Part shown: one piece after another, positions 19,463 through 28,215 of the stretch
How positions within the stretch are numbered: position 1 is the stretch's first letter
Layout of the letters: every line of letters begins with the position of its first letter
Assembly: GCA_963752755.1 (NCBI GenBank)
Contig: CAVVZJ010000005.1
Span: 1 to 64,000 of the forward strand
Direction of reading: 5' to 3'
Length of the DNA: 64,000 nt
Source of the DNA: CAVVZJ01 sp963752755
Lineage (GTDB): Bacteria; Planctomycetota; Planctomycetia; Isosphaerales; Isosphaeraceae
Notes under the pieces: generated by a model
The model's database searches: none
The model's input: only the letters and a program-made list of their open reading frames with translations
Told to the model about the DNA's origin: nothing
Position numbers and translations under genes: made by a program

Positions 19463-20360
19463 GAGACTGTTCCAAAAGACTCAAGCGGCCGCTTTGGGCG
19501 GCCGCTTGTAGCGGAATTTCTTCCGCCATCGCGGCGGCCGGGCACGGCGGACCATCCGATGGATCGAGCTGAGCTTGACCATCGCCGCGCTCGTCTCCGG
19601 CAGCCGCTCGAAGTCCCGCACCAGCCGCCGCCACCGCAGCAGGCAGCCGAAGGTCTGCTCGACCACCCACCGCACCTTCAGCGGCTTGAACCCCCGCTCG
19701 CCCTCGGGCTTCGAGCTCACCTCCACGCGGAGCCGGTCCTGGCCCGACAGCCAGGCGTCGAGCCGGGAGTTGCGGTACTTCCGGTCCGCCCACACCACGG
19801 CCAGCCGGGGGAACGTCACGGCGGGCAGACCGGCCAGCAGCCGCGGCGCCGTCGCCCCGTCGTCGAGGTTCGCCGCGGTGACCACGACGATCAGCAGCAA
19901 CCCCAGCGTGTCGGTGACGATATGTCGCTTGCGGCCCCGCACCATCTTGCCGCCATCGACGCCGACCTCGGCCCCGCCGTGCGCCGTCTTGGCCGACTGG
20001 CTATCGATGCAGGCGCCGCTGGGCGTCGGCGCGCGCCCGAGCTTCGTCCGCACCTCCCCCCGCAACGCGGCGACCAGGGCGTCCCAGGTGCCGTCGGCCT
20101 CGAACCGGCGGAAGAAGTTGTAGCAGGTCTTCCAGTGGGGCAGGTCGTGGGGCAACGCCCGCCAGGAACAGCCCTCGCGGTTGAGGTAGAGCAGGCCATT
20201 GATGACCTCGCGCATCTCGTACTTGCGGGGCCTGCCGCCGGGCTTGGCCTCGGGGATCAGGGAAGCGAGGAGGCGCCACTGGGCGTCGGTCAGGTCGCTG
20301 GGGTAGGCTTTGCGTTCCATCCCCCCAAACTACAGCCGACGCCCCTTTTGGAACAGACTC
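19463..20360. mobile_element. IS5-family insertion sequence A, target duplication TCA
   Basis: 898 bp. The terminal repeats read GAGACTGTTCCAAAAG at the left and, as reverse complement, GAGTCTGTTCCAAAAG at the right: 15 of 16 bases match. TCA stands directly outside both ends (19460-19462 and 20361-20363), fitting the 3-bp TNA targets of some IS5 subgroups. One transposase gene fills the element. Confidence 0.92.
19481..20320 (-). CDS. IS5-family transposase (DDE)
   Basis: 279 aa, complete from MERKAYPSDLTDAQWRLLAS to the stop. The N-terminal DUF4096-like part is followed by the DDE catalytic domain: CIDSQSAKTAHGGAEVGVDG (first Asp), VVWADRKYRNSRLDAWL (second Asp) and the RRWVVEQTF-type region (WVVEQTFGCLLRWRRL, catalytic Glu). 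No frameshift or stop, and the terminal repeats and target duplication are intact, so the element may still be active. Confidence 0.95.
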   Translation of the reverse strand: MERKAYPSDLTDAQWRLLASLIPEAKPGGRPRKYEMREVINGLLYLNREGCSWRALPHDLPHWKTCYNFFRRFEADGTWDALVAALRGEVRTKLGRAPTPSGACIDSQSAKTAHGGAEVGVDGGKMVRGRKRHIVTDTLGLLLIVVVTAANLDDGATAPRLLAGLPAVTFPRLAVVWADRKYRNSRLDAWLSGQDRLRVEVSSKPEGERGFKPLKVRWVVEQTFGCLLRWRRLVRDFERLPETSAAMVKLSSIHRMVRRARPPRWRKKFRYKRPPKAAA

Positions 20361-20363
20361 TCA

Positions 20364-21191
20364 ATGACCGCTGTGTGCTCGCTTCACCAACTGCCGATTC
20401 TCCTCGGAATCGCCACAATGCTGACGGCCGCGTCCGCCCGCGCGGACGATCGATCGTCCGACGTCACCGAGCCGCCCGCTTATGAGTCGTTCCTCGTCAT
20501 CCCCCTGCGAGTCCATGTGCTGACCTCGAACCAACTCCCCGACGCCGATTGCAAGCTGACGGACGCCGATGTGCGCCGCATTATTGGTAAGGTCAACGGG
20601 ATCTGGTCGAAGGCGGGGGTTCACTTCGGCCTCGACTCGATCGTTCGTGAGCCGGCCGCACGGGTCGCCCGGTTCAAGCTGGCCCGCAGCCTGTACGACG
20701 ACGCGGCCGGGCAAGGCGGTTCCCGCACACCACTGGGCCTTTTCCGCCTGTTGATCCCCGACGGCTCGAGTCGCCGCTTTGACGGCCTCCACGTCTATTA
20801 CCTCCACGCCCTGCCCGTCAACGGAGTCTACCTGGGTGAAGACCTGGCGATTGTGCAGGAGACCGCCTGGCTCCGTGCCGTCGAGGGTGGTCTGGACGAA
20901 CCCTTGCCGCGGGTGACGGCTCACGAACTCGGCCACGCGCTCGGCCTGTCGCATCGCCAGGATCGCACCAACCTGCTCGCCTCGGGAACCACCGGCACGC
21001 TGCTGAACGCCGCCGAGGTCGCCCATGCACGCCAGGTCGCCGCCGAATTACCGGGGACATTCACGACGACCGCACTCCGCGAGGTCGCCGCGCACGCCCC
21101 GGCCGACCGCGCCCGACGACTCTGGAACTGGCTCGCCGAGATCCCCGGCAAGGAAGCTGCCGAAGCCCGGAAACGGATCGACGGCAAATAA
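20364..21191 (+). CDS. Secreted zinc metalloprotease (zincin)
   Basis: ATG 20364; 275 aa. A signal-like N-terminus (LPILLGIATMLTAASARA) is followed by a domain ending in TAHELGHALGLSHRQDR, the extended HExxHxxGxxH zinc motif of metzincin-type peptidases, and a helical tail. The IS5 copy A stands immediately before the start codon, removing or replacing the natural upstream region. Before insertion the ATG overlapped the 3' end of the dipeptidase gene (the context TCAATGACC contains ATGA), so the two were probably translationally coupled. Expression now may depend on the IS. Substrate unknown. Confidence 0.75.
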   Translation: MTAVCSLHQLPILLGIATMLTAASARADDRSSDVTEPPAYESFLVIPLRVHVLTSNQLPDADCKLTDADVRRIIGKVNGIWSKAGVHFGLDSIVREPAARVARFKLARSLYDDAAGQGGSRTPLGLFRLLIPDGSSRRFDGLHVYYLHALPVNGVYLGEDLAIVQETAWLRAVEGGLDEPLPRVTAHELGHALGLSHRQDRTNLLASGTTGTLLNAAEVAHARQVAAELPGTFTTTALREVAAHAPADRARRLWNWLAEIPGKEAAEARKRIDGK

Positions 21192-21506
21192 TACGATCTG
21201 ATTTTCATTGAAAATTCTTGACTTGCTCGAATCTGACTTGCCCTCGACGAAGACGCGACCCGATGAGTCTGCCTTTGGTATGCCCCTTGCGGCAGGAAAT
21301 CTTTGGCGACCGGCTGCCACCCGGACGGCGGGTCCAACGGTTCAACCGGAAGCGACAACACGGACGCATGCCATCGTGCCGGGACTCTGACCACGGGTCT
21401 TGTGAACCGCCACGGTCCCCATCAGAGCCCCCGATTCGGAGTCCACCCGCGACATCCCTCACGCGGGGAGCCGGCCTTGGCACGTCCTACGGGAGGGGCA
21501 TTGACC
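21192..21506. other. Intergenic stretch of about 315 bp
   Basis: It begins with an AT-rich palindrome (ATTTTCATTGAAAAT near 21200-21214), perhaps a weak terminator or operator, followed by CTTGACTTG, a possible -35 box. No gene with recognisable features. Confidence 0.35.
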
Positions 21507-21713
21507 ATGTTCCGAGCGATCCTCGGATACCTCCGATTCCTGGGCCAGGGCATCCAGGCGTCGGCCGCGACCCATCCGCCCACAGACGGTCCGACGGCCC
21601 TCCCCCCGCGCCTCGCCGACAAGTCCTGGCGGCTCGACGTCCGACCTGCGGCGCAGCGCCGCGGCATCTCGTTGCCAGTCATGCGACGTCTCTGGATGGG
21701 CCCATTCTGGTGA
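21507..21713 (+). CDS. Possible small protein of 68 aa
   Basis: ATG 21507 preceded by GGGAGGGG at about 9 nt. Sequence starts MFRAILGYLRFLGQGIQASA and ends in a basic region, MRRLWMGPFW. An amphipathic or hydrophobic N-terminal helix is plausible. No family recognised; the only support is the ribosome site and the length. Confidence 0.35.
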   Translation: MFRAILGYLRFLGQGIQASAATHPPTDGPTALPPRLADKSWRLDVRPAAQRRGISLPVMRRLWMGPFW

Positions 21714-21837
21714 ACGGCAGGGTTGAGAGAAGCTGGGCCATTGCCGCCGGCACGCCACGCGGTTGACAATCCCGCCGGTGGGTCGTGACAATACCCGCCC
21801 GAACGCAAGATCGAGCATCCGACCGAGGCCCCGACTC

Positions 21838-23055
21838 ATGGCTCTCTCGACTCACGACCTGATGCGACAGCTCCGCGAGGCGAACTCCACCAAGATCGTG
21901 ATGCTCGTCGCCGACGGGCTGGGCGGCCTCCCGATCCAGCCGGGCGGCCCGACGGAGCTGGAATCGGCCCGGACACCCAACCTCGACCGCCTGGCGGCGG
22001 AAGGCACGGTCGGTCTGAGTCTGCCCGTCGCTCCCGGGATCACGCCCGGCTCGGGTCCGGGGCACCTGGGCCTCTTTGGGTTCGATCCGCTGGAGCATGA
22101 CATCGGCCGCGGCGTGCTCGAAGCCCTCGGCGTGGGCGTGGAGGTCGGCCCGAAGGACGTGGCGATCCGCGGCAACTTCTGCACGATCGACGCCGAGGGC
22201 CGCGTCACCGACCGCCGGGCCGGCCGGATTCCGACCGAGACCTGCGTAAAGCTCGTCGAGAAACTGCGCCAGCACGTGAAGGTCGAGGGCGTCGAGACAC
22301 TCATCGAGCCGGTTCGCGAATACCGCCTCGTCGTTCGCTTCCGCGGCGACGGCCTGGGCGACGACGTCAACGACACCGACCCTCTTCAGACCGGCCTTCC
22401 TCCACTCGAACCCAAGGGCGTCGATTCGGCCTCGGAGAAGACAGCCCGCGTCGCGGCCGACTTTCTCCACCAGGCCCGCGCGATCCTCAAGGACGAGCAT
22501 CCGGCAAACTTCTTGATGATGCGTGGCTTCGCCCGCTTCCCCGACATCGCCACCATGGAGGATGTCTATGGGTTGAAGCCGGTCGCGATCGCCGTCTATC
22601 CGATGTATCGCGGCCTGGCGAGGCTGGTCGGCATGGACGTGGTCGAGCCCGGCAAGACGATCGCTGACCAGATGGAGGTTCTCAAGTCTCACTGGGACAA
22701 GTACGACTTCTTTTTCCTCCATTACAAGTACACCGATAGCACCGGCGAGGACGGCAACTTCGCCCGGAAGGTCGAGATGATCGAGGCGCTCGACGCCGAG
22801 GTCCCGAAGATCCTCGCCCTCCAACCCGACGTGCTCCTCGTCACCGGCGACCACTCCACGCCGAGCCGCCTGAAATCCCATAGCTGGCACCCCGTCCCGC
22901 TCCTGCTCTGGGCCCCGGCGACCGTCCGGCCGGACCTAGTCACGCAGTTTGGCGAGCGGCCCTGCCTCCAGGGTGGTCTGGGGCAGATCCGCGCCAAGGA
23001 GATCATGCCGCTGGCAATGGCCCACGCCGGCCGCCTCCAGAAGTTCGGCGCCTGA
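21838..23055 (+). CDS. apgM: 2,3-bisphosphoglycerate-independent phosphoglycerate mutase, archaeal (ApgM) type
   Basis: Interconverts 3- and 2-phosphoglycerate in glycolysis and gluconeogenesis, in the cytoplasm. 405 aa, start ATG 21838. It belongs to the alkaline phosphatase superfamily: IVMLVADGLGGLP (metal Asp), SARTPNLDRLAAEG, GITPGSGPGHLGLFGFDP with the phospho-acceptor Ser, VAIRGNFCTID, LHYKYTDSTGEDGNF (metal ligands) and VTGDHSTPSRLKSHSWHPVP (Asp-His-Ser and His). The length and these motifs match the aPGAM form rather than the 510-aa bacterial GpmI. Monocistronic, convergent with pyrF. Confidence 0.93.
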   Translation: MALSTHDLMRQLREANSTKIVMLVADGLGGLPIQPGGPTELESARTPNLDRLAAEGTVGLSLPVAPGITPGSGPGHLGLFGFDPLEHDIGRGVLEALGVGVEVGPKDVAIRGNFCTIDAEGRVTDRRAGRIPTETCVKLVEKLRQHVKVEGVETLIEPVREYRLVVRFRGDGLGDDVNDTDPLQTGLPPLEPKGVDSASEKTARVAADFLHQARAILKDEHPANFLMMRGFARFPDIATMEDVYGLKPVAIAVYPMYRGLARLVGMDVVEPGKTIADQMEVLKSHWDKYDFFFLHYKYTDSTGEDGNFARKVEMIEALDAEVPKILALQPDVLLVTGDHSTPSRLKSHSWHPVPLLLWAPATVRPDLVTQFGERPCLQGGLGQIRAKEIMPLAMAHAGRLQKFGA

Positions 23056-23063
23056 GAGCCCGC

Positions 23064-24011
23064 TCAACCCCGCAGTCGACCGGCGGTCGTGTTCGCAGCC
23101 AGGTCCTCCGCCATGGATCGGATGGCCTCCTCGACCGCGCGTTGCCAGTCGCCACCGAAGCGATCGCGGTATTCGGGTTTCTCGAAAGCGAACGTGATAC
23201 CCCGTGAACTGTTAACGACGGCTCCCAGCCCCTGTTCATCGAAGGCGGGGGCAACATCCGTCGCGGTGCCGCCCTGGGCGCCGTAGCCCGGTACGAGAAA
23301 GATTACTCCCGGCATCGCCTCGCGAAGTTCTGCAAGCTGCTCCGGATACGTGGCCCCGACCACAGCACCCGTCAGACTGTACCCGGATTCCCCCCGATCC
23401 GGCGCCGCCCATTCCACCACGCGCTCGGCGACGTGCCGATACAACGGCCGGCCGGCCGCAATCAGATCCTGAAACTCCCCCGCCGACGGATTGCTCGTGC
23501 GGACCAGCACGAACACCCCTCGACCATGCTCCCGCGCCACCCGGAGGAACGGTTCGACTCCATCCCGCCCCAGATAGGCATTGATCGTCAAGCTATCGGC
23601 TCCCCACGCCGACTCCCGCCCCTCGCCCCCCTGCCCGTCAGGGGTGTCTCCCCCCAGATAGGCCTGGGCGTAGGCCTCGGCCGTCGATCCGATATCATTG
23701 CGCTTCGCGTCCAGGATCACGATCAAGCCCATCTCCTGCGCCTTCTTCGCCGCGGTAGACAGCGCTGCGTATCCCTCCGGCCCGTACCGCTCATAAAACG
23801 CCGCCTGAAACTTGACCACCGGCACGAGCGACCCCACGACCTCCAGCAATTCGCCGCTGAAGAGTCCCAGCGCCCGGGCCACATCGGCTCGGCTCATGCC
23901 ACACATCCTCCGAATCCGCATTGGCAACTGTTCCGGCCTTGGATCGATTCCGACCACGATCGGATTCCCGCGACGCCGCACCAGGTTGCACAGCCGATCA
24001 CCAAAATGCAC
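23064..24011 (-). CDS. pyrF: Orotidine 5'-phosphate decarboxylase (type 2)
   Basis: Decarboxylates OMP to UMP, the last step of de novo pyrimidine synthesis. 315 aa, starting MHFGDRLCNLVRRRGNPIVV. Key parts: VVGIDPRPEQLP, VVKFQAAFYERYGPEGYAAL, LIVILDAKRNDIGSTAEAYA (the catalytic DxKxxD motif), DSLTINAYLGRDGVEPFL and VFLVPGYGAQGGTATDVAP. The longer insertion-containing form matches the OMP decarboxylase subfamily 2. It is divergent from the tRNA-Pro gene; the tRNA promoter starts 22 nt from its ATG. Confidence 0.95.
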   Translation of the reverse strand: MHFGDRLCNLVRRRGNPIVVGIDPRPEQLPMRIRRMCGMSRADVARALGLFSGELLEVVGSLVPVVKFQAAFYERYGPEGYAALSTAAKKAQEMGLIVILDAKRNDIGSTAEAYAQAYLGGDTPDGQGGEGRESAWGADSLTINAYLGRDGVEPFLRVAREHGRGVFVLVRTSNPSAGEFQDLIAAGRPLYRHVAERVVEWAAPDRGESGYSLTGAVVGATYPEQLAELREAMPGVIFLVPGYGAQGGTATDVAPAFDEQGLGAVVNSSRGITFAFEKPEYRDRFGGDWQRAVEEAIRSMAEDLAANTTAGRLRG

Positions 24012-24032
24012 GGCAGAATCTCCAGGTCCGGA

Positions 24033-24060
24033 TTGACAGGATGGAAAGGTCTCTTACAAT
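24033..24060 (+). promoter_or_regulatory. Sigma-70-type promoter of tRNA-Pro
   Basis: -35 box TTGACA at 24033-24038, 16-nt spacer, -10 box TACAAT at 24055-24060. The mature tRNA begins 32 nt further on. Consensus match and position both fit. Confidence 0.75.
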
Positions 24061-24091
24061 AACTCCACCTCCGTAGCTTTGTCTACAAAAC

Positions 24092-24166
24092 CGGGGCGTA
24101 GCGCAGTCTGGCTAGCGCGCTAGCTTGGGGTGCTAGAGGTCGTCGGTTCAAATCCGATCGCCCCGA
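24092..24166 (+). tRNA. tRNA-Pro, anticodon GGG
   Basis: The acceptor arm CGGGGCG (24092-24098) pairs with CGCCCCG (24159-24165), discriminator A. The anticodon stem CTAGC/GCTAG encloses loop TTGGGGT, anticodon GGG. The T arm holds the canonical GGTTCAAATCC. CCA is not encoded. The tyrosine integrase gene of the neighbouring element ends against its 3' side, so the tRNA probably served as the attachment site. Confidence 0.93.
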
Positions 24167-24172
24167 CTGAGA

Positions 24173-24208
24173 GGGCCGGTTGACAGGAAATGTCAGCCGG
24201 CCCTTTTT
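24173..24208 (+). terminator. Terminator of tRNA-Pro
   Basis: Stem GGGCCGGTTGAC / GTCAGCCGGCCC around AGGAAAT, directly followed by TTTTT at 24204-24208. It starts 7 nt after the tRNA. Confidence 0.85.
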
Positions 24209-24399
24209 CGTTGACAGCCAAAGCACTTACGGCGAGACGGGCGTCTTCGGGCGTGCCGGGGATGTGGCTGTTCGTTTTTCCACCTGATGCCACCCGAGGC
24301 CACAGAAAGTCACCCTGTGGGGCAACATTTGGGGCAACGGAACAAGGGCCGGCGAGGTGCAACATCCTCAGAGGCCTGTCCTCGCGCGGAGCCGTGTCG

Positions 24400-25957
24400 A
24401 CAGTCCAGGGGGAGGCTGGGCAAGACCCGAGCGCACCCGAGACGTCCAGGAGCTTCTCGTCGGTATAGACGTTCGCCGTCAGGTTCGGGTCGGAGTGCCG
24501 CATGGCGGCTTGGGCCGTCCGCAACGGGACGCCCTTCTGCTGCATCAAGGTGTTGAAGGTCGTCCGCAGGGCGTGGAGATCGAGTGTCCGACCCCGTTCG
24601 TCGCGCTTCGGGATGCCCGCCGCCTTCAAGTCGTGGTCGAAGATTCGTACCAGCCCGGCCGGCACGTTGAAGACGGGGGTGTCGGCGGGCAGGCGCGGGG
24701 GGAGGCTCGTCCCGCTGCTGGGCGTCTGCCTGAAGGGGGGCGAGCTTCTCGGCCAGCCAGGCGCGGAGGTTGGCGGCGAGGTCGGGTCGTACCACGACGC
24801 GGTTGCCCTCGCGATTCTTCTCGTCCTCGGCGTCCAACTCGACATACGGAACCGGGGCGTCGAGCTTCATCTGGGCGACGGTCAGGCTCGCCAACTCGCC
24901 CTTCCGGAGCCCGGTGAGGACGAGCGTCTTGTAGATGAGGGCTCGCTCGCGGCCGACGGCTTCGAGTTGCGCCCCTCGTCTCGGGACGGACGTTGGCGAC
25001 AACCTCCCCCTTCCGTTTGCCTCGGCGGATGGTCTGGGCATCGCGCAGGGGACGACGGCGAGCGACGTCGAGGAGCCGTCTAATACTACTCCGTTACGAT
25101 CTCCTGCCGGATTTGCATTGATGCGTGACATCGGATTCCGCAACTCTCTGACCTCTCTTGATTTGCGTCGGGTTACATGGACGCAATTGCCAAGAATCGA
25201 TCATTCGAGCGATGCCGTAAACCATTGTCTTGCAATAAGTTGTACGACGTAACGGAGTAGTACTAAGTTCCTCCTCGGTCATCGCCCTCCGACGACGGCG
25301 GGGGTCAGCCGCCTCGTTCGCCTTGGCGATGCCGAGGAGGGGATTCGAGGCGAGCCTCCCGTTGGAGACGCACCAGTTGGCGAAGGCCAGGATGGCGGCA
25401 CGATGGGCGTTGCGGGATCGGGCCGATCTTCCCCGATCCGCCTCCTGGCCCATCCAGCGTTCCAGGCTCGCTCGGTTCAGGTCGGAGAGCCGGACGAAGT
25501 GGCAGTCCGCGAGGATTCGTTCGAGTTGTCGCCGCACATTTTCGCGGTGCATGGGCACGATACCCCGGAGCCGCATGGACTCGACGTAGGCGGCGACATG
25601 CTGGGTGATTGGTGTCGCGAGATGGTCGGCGATCCGCTCCTCCGTCGCCGTCATCAACCCGGCACGCACGCGCTCGGCTCGCCGCTCCAGGTTGGCGAGG
25701 ACTTGGCGAGCGGCCGTCTCGTCCCTGCATTGCGTCGAGACCTCCACGAGGTCGCCGTTGCCGTCGCGGTATCGGGCGAAGTAGGTCTTCGACCTGTCGC
25801 GGATGCGCAGGGACCCGTCCCGCCCGACGGTGATGGGGGCCGTCCGCAGCTTGCCCCTCGAATCCCGCCAGGTGGCAACGCGCCCTCCCTGGCGTGTGAC
25901 AATCTCCGCGCCGTCAGGAAGAGGTCGAGTGATCGGCTTCTTGAAGATGCGTCCCAT
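24400..25957 (-). pseudogene. Tyrosine recombinase/integrase, broken by MITE copy 2 and a frameshift
   Basis: Minus strand, ATG at 25957 (MGRIFKKPITRPLPDGAEIV). The N-terminal and core-binding parts (QHVAAYVESMRLRGI, RNAHRAAILAFANWCVSNGR) run to MTEEEL, where the MITE enters (25084-25266). On the other side the catalytic domain continues: TLVLTGLRKGELASLTVAQM (first Arg), then an extra C in a C6 run near 24705-24710 shifts the frame, and LHALRTTFNTLMQQKG (HxxR) and a NVYTDEKLLDVSG tail (Tyr nucleophile) complete it. The open frame runs into the tRNA antisense, but the real protein probably ends near 24400. It sits next to tRNA-Pro, as integrases do in their integrated elements. Inactive unless the MITE is excised. 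Confidence 0.85.
25084..25262. mobile_element. MITE copy 2, 179 bp, target duplication CTAA
   Basis: Same length and sequence as copy 1 as far as can be read, with 15-bp perfect inverted ends. CTAA at 25080-25083 and 25263-25266. It splits the integrase gene. Confidence 0.92.
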
Positions 25958-25960
25958 GAT

Positions 25961-27233
25961 CAGGGCCGGCGCGCACTTTTATGACGATTTGGCAAACTCT
26001 GCGGTCTTGCGCCCGCTCGTCGGACCGGGTCTACCGACCACCGGGTCGTGAACCCGACCCGGGGGTCGGAGGTCGGCGATGGCGAGCCCCCGCAGCAGGC
26101 GGGACGAGATCGGGGAGTCCTTCTCCGCCCTGGAGGACCCACGCTCCCCCCGCAACCGGCGGCACCCCCGGCCCGGCGTCCTGGTCCTCGCCGTCCTGGC
26201 GGTCCTCGCCGGCGCCGCCGGGCCCACCGCCATCGCCCGCTGGGCCGAGGGCCAGGCCGAACTCCTCACCGGCCGGCTCGACCGGCCCCACGGCATCCCC
26301 GGCCAGGACGTCGTCCGTCGCGTCCTGATGCGGCTCAAGCCCGGGGCCGTCGCGGCCGCCTTCCACGCCTGGATCGCCCGCCTCCGCGACGAGGCCATCG
26401 CCGAGACGGGCGTCGATCGCCCGGTCATCGCCCTCGACGGCCAGACGGCCCGCCGCAGCCACGACGCGAAGAACGACCGCGGCGTCCTGCACGTCGTCAC
26501 CGCCTGGGCCGGCGAGTCCGGGTTGGCCCGGGGACAGGAGGTCGGTGCCGAGAAGTCCCACGAGATCACCGCGATCCCCGAGCGGCGGAAGAGCAGCGAC
26601 GTCCGGGCCGGCATCGTCACGAGCGACGCCATGGGGGCCCAGAAGGCGATCGCCGCGGCGGTCATCGGCGGCCAGGCCGACTCCGTCCTGGCCCTGAAGC
26701 GGAATCCCGAGTCGTTGCACGCGGCGGTCATCGAGCACATCGGCGCCATCGGGACGGCCCAGGAACTCACGACGACCGATCGCGGTCCCGGCCGCCAGGA
26801 ACAGCGGACCTCCCTGCCGCTGCCGGTTCCCAAGGGCCGGCCGGGTCCGGCCGAATGGAAGCGGCGGAAGTCGGTCGGCGTGGTGACGTCGCGGCGGCGG
26901 GCGGGCGGGGAGCAGAGCCTCGCGGTCCGCTACGATCTCAGCCGCCTGCCGGTGGACTTGGACCGGTTCGCCCGGGCGGTGCGCGGCCCCTGGTCGGTGG
27001 AGAACGCGGGCCACTGGACCCTCGAGGTGACGTTCCGCGAGGACGAATCGCGGATCCGCGAGCGGGGGCTCGGGGCGAACATCCCCTGGCTCGACCGCTT
27101 CACCCTCTCGATCCTCAAGCCACACCCCGACCGTCGCATGAGCCTCGTCAGGAAGCGCCGAAGCTGCGGATGGAGCGAGGGGTTCCTCATGGATGTCATT
27201 ACCGCATTAACATGTTAGTGTGCGCCGGCCCTG
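25961..27233. mobile_element. ISAs1-family insertion sequence A
   Basis: Ends in CAGGGCCGGCGCGCACT (left) and, reverse-complemented, CAGGGCCGGCGCACACT (right): a 17-bp repeat with one mismatch beginning with the CAGGG typical of ISAs1. No direct target duplication is visible (left CCCATGAT, right ATCGACCC), so one flank has probably been rearranged. It sits 3 bp before the integrase start codon and cuts the end of the primase-like gene. Confidence 0.8.
26079..27218 (+). CDS. ISAs1-family transposase
   Basis: 379 aa without stops or shifts. It has the ISAs1 pattern: HGIPGQDVVRRVLMRLKP, VIALDGQTARRSHD (first catalytic Asp region), EKSHEITAIPERRKSS, TSDAMGAQKAIAAAVI (second Asp) and WSVENAGHWTLEVTFREDES (catalytic Glu with the H-W-x-LD/E-V-x-FxED signature). 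Apparently intact. It lies between the dead integrase and the primase-polymerase fragments of the tRNA-Pro element. Confidence 0.93.
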   Translation: MASPRSRRDEIGESFSALEDPRSPRNRRHPRPGVLVLAVLAVLAGAAGPTAIARWAEGQAELLTGRLDRPHGIPGQDVVRRVLMRLKPGAVAAAFHAWIARLRDEAIAETGVDRPVIALDGQTARRSHDAKNDRGVLHVVTAWAGESGLARGQEVGAEKSHEITAIPERRKSSDVRAGIVTSDAMGAQKAIAAAVIGGQADSVLALKRNPESLHAAVIEHIGAIGTAQELTTTDRGPGRQEQRTSLPLPVPKGRPGPAEWKRRKSVGVVTSRRRAGGEQSLAVRYDLSRLPVDLDRFARAVRGPWSVENAGHWTLEVTFREDESRIRERGLGANIPWLDRFTLSILKPHPDRRMSLVRKRRSCGWSEGFLMDVITALTC

Positions 27234-28213
27234 ATCGACCCCCGACACCCTTTCCGGACTTCGCGCAGCAACTCGAACTTCGTCGCCGGCTTGCCGTCGC
27301 CGAGACGCCCGATGAACTTCCGCTTCTCACGCTCGATCTGCTGGTTCGAGACCCATCTGACCTCGGGGTGGCGCTCGGCGGCGATGTCCGTGATCTGCTG
27401 GTCGGTCATCCGGATCACGCCATCCCGGCCGTACTCGCCGGTCTGGCGCTTGTACTCGGCGAGGATCAGGATGGCCTCCACGAAGGCGAATTCGCGATCC
27501 CTGAGTCGCCTTCCTCTTCGCCGAAGACTCGGAAGTGTGACCCTCTTAATAGGAGCCTGCGGGGGGTGCGAGGGGAGGTCTTGGTTATATCCAAGCATGC
27601 ATGTGGTTCCAGGGGCGGAGCCATTTGACTCCGCTCCCCCTTCGGGTGGCGAGCGGCGCTCGTCCAGGGCGAGGAACGCGCCGGAACGGAGGAAGCGGAT
27701 CAGACCCTCGTTCAGCGAGATCGCCCGACATCGGGCTCGGTGATCGGCCCCGCTGGTCGATCGTGAGAACTTCGGGTTGGCCCTCGTCCCCCGGATCACC
27801 GCTTCCATCTCGCGGTCGGATTCCGGCCTGGATGTCCTCACCCGCCCGAGTTCCTGGTAATGGTTGTACCAATGTCCGACGACCTCGCGAATCATCGGGT
27901 CCGAGTAGCCCTGCCCGATCAGCCGGCATACGAGGGCGCGCATCATCGTCCAGCGCTGGCCCACGGCCCGGATCGGGAATCGGACCAGGGCATCGGACGT
28001 CAAGGATTCCACGTCCCCCGTCCGTCCTCGGCTATCGTGGTCCGCAATCGGGAGGACCACCTGCCGGACCTCAGCCTCATGCAACGAGGCACCCAGCGTG
28101 GGGCTGGGCGACGGTGGGGCCTGCCCCGCCATGACCGAGCCCGGTTCGACCGACAAGACGTCCGGCGGGGCGGATTTGACGATGCGCACGCGGTCGGGGC
28201 GTCCGGGCAACAC
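27234..28213 (-). pseudogene. C-terminal part of a primase-polymerase-like protein, cut at both ends by IS
   Basis: Minus-strand open frame between ISAs1-A and ISAzo13-A. No catalytic motif is recognised. It contains RWTMMRALVCRLIGQGYSDP, a possible small helical primase-associated domain, and later DREFAFVEAILILAEYKRQT and MTDQQITDIAAERHPEVRWV, which looks like a winged-helix DNA-binding segment. It is taken as the continuation of the primase-polymerase N-terminus at 29522-30031 because orientation and order fit and ISAzo13-A lies exactly between. The last residues of the frame are encoded by the ISAs1 end, so the true C-terminus is lost. Confidence 0.55.
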
Positions 28214-28215
28214 CT

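Noticed and set aside
19463..20485. C-terminal extension of the dipeptidase across the IS5 copy as a real domain
   Set aside because: The residues are read antisense to the transposase and have no protein-like features; the dipeptidase domain is complete before the insertion.
24120..24200. Open frame antisense to tRNA-Pro, ending GAIGFEPTTSSTPS, as the C-terminus of the integrase
   Set aside because: This peptide is simply the complement of the tRNA T arm and anticodon arm and recurs as an annotation artefact wherever a frame runs across a tRNA gene. The integrase homology ends well before it.
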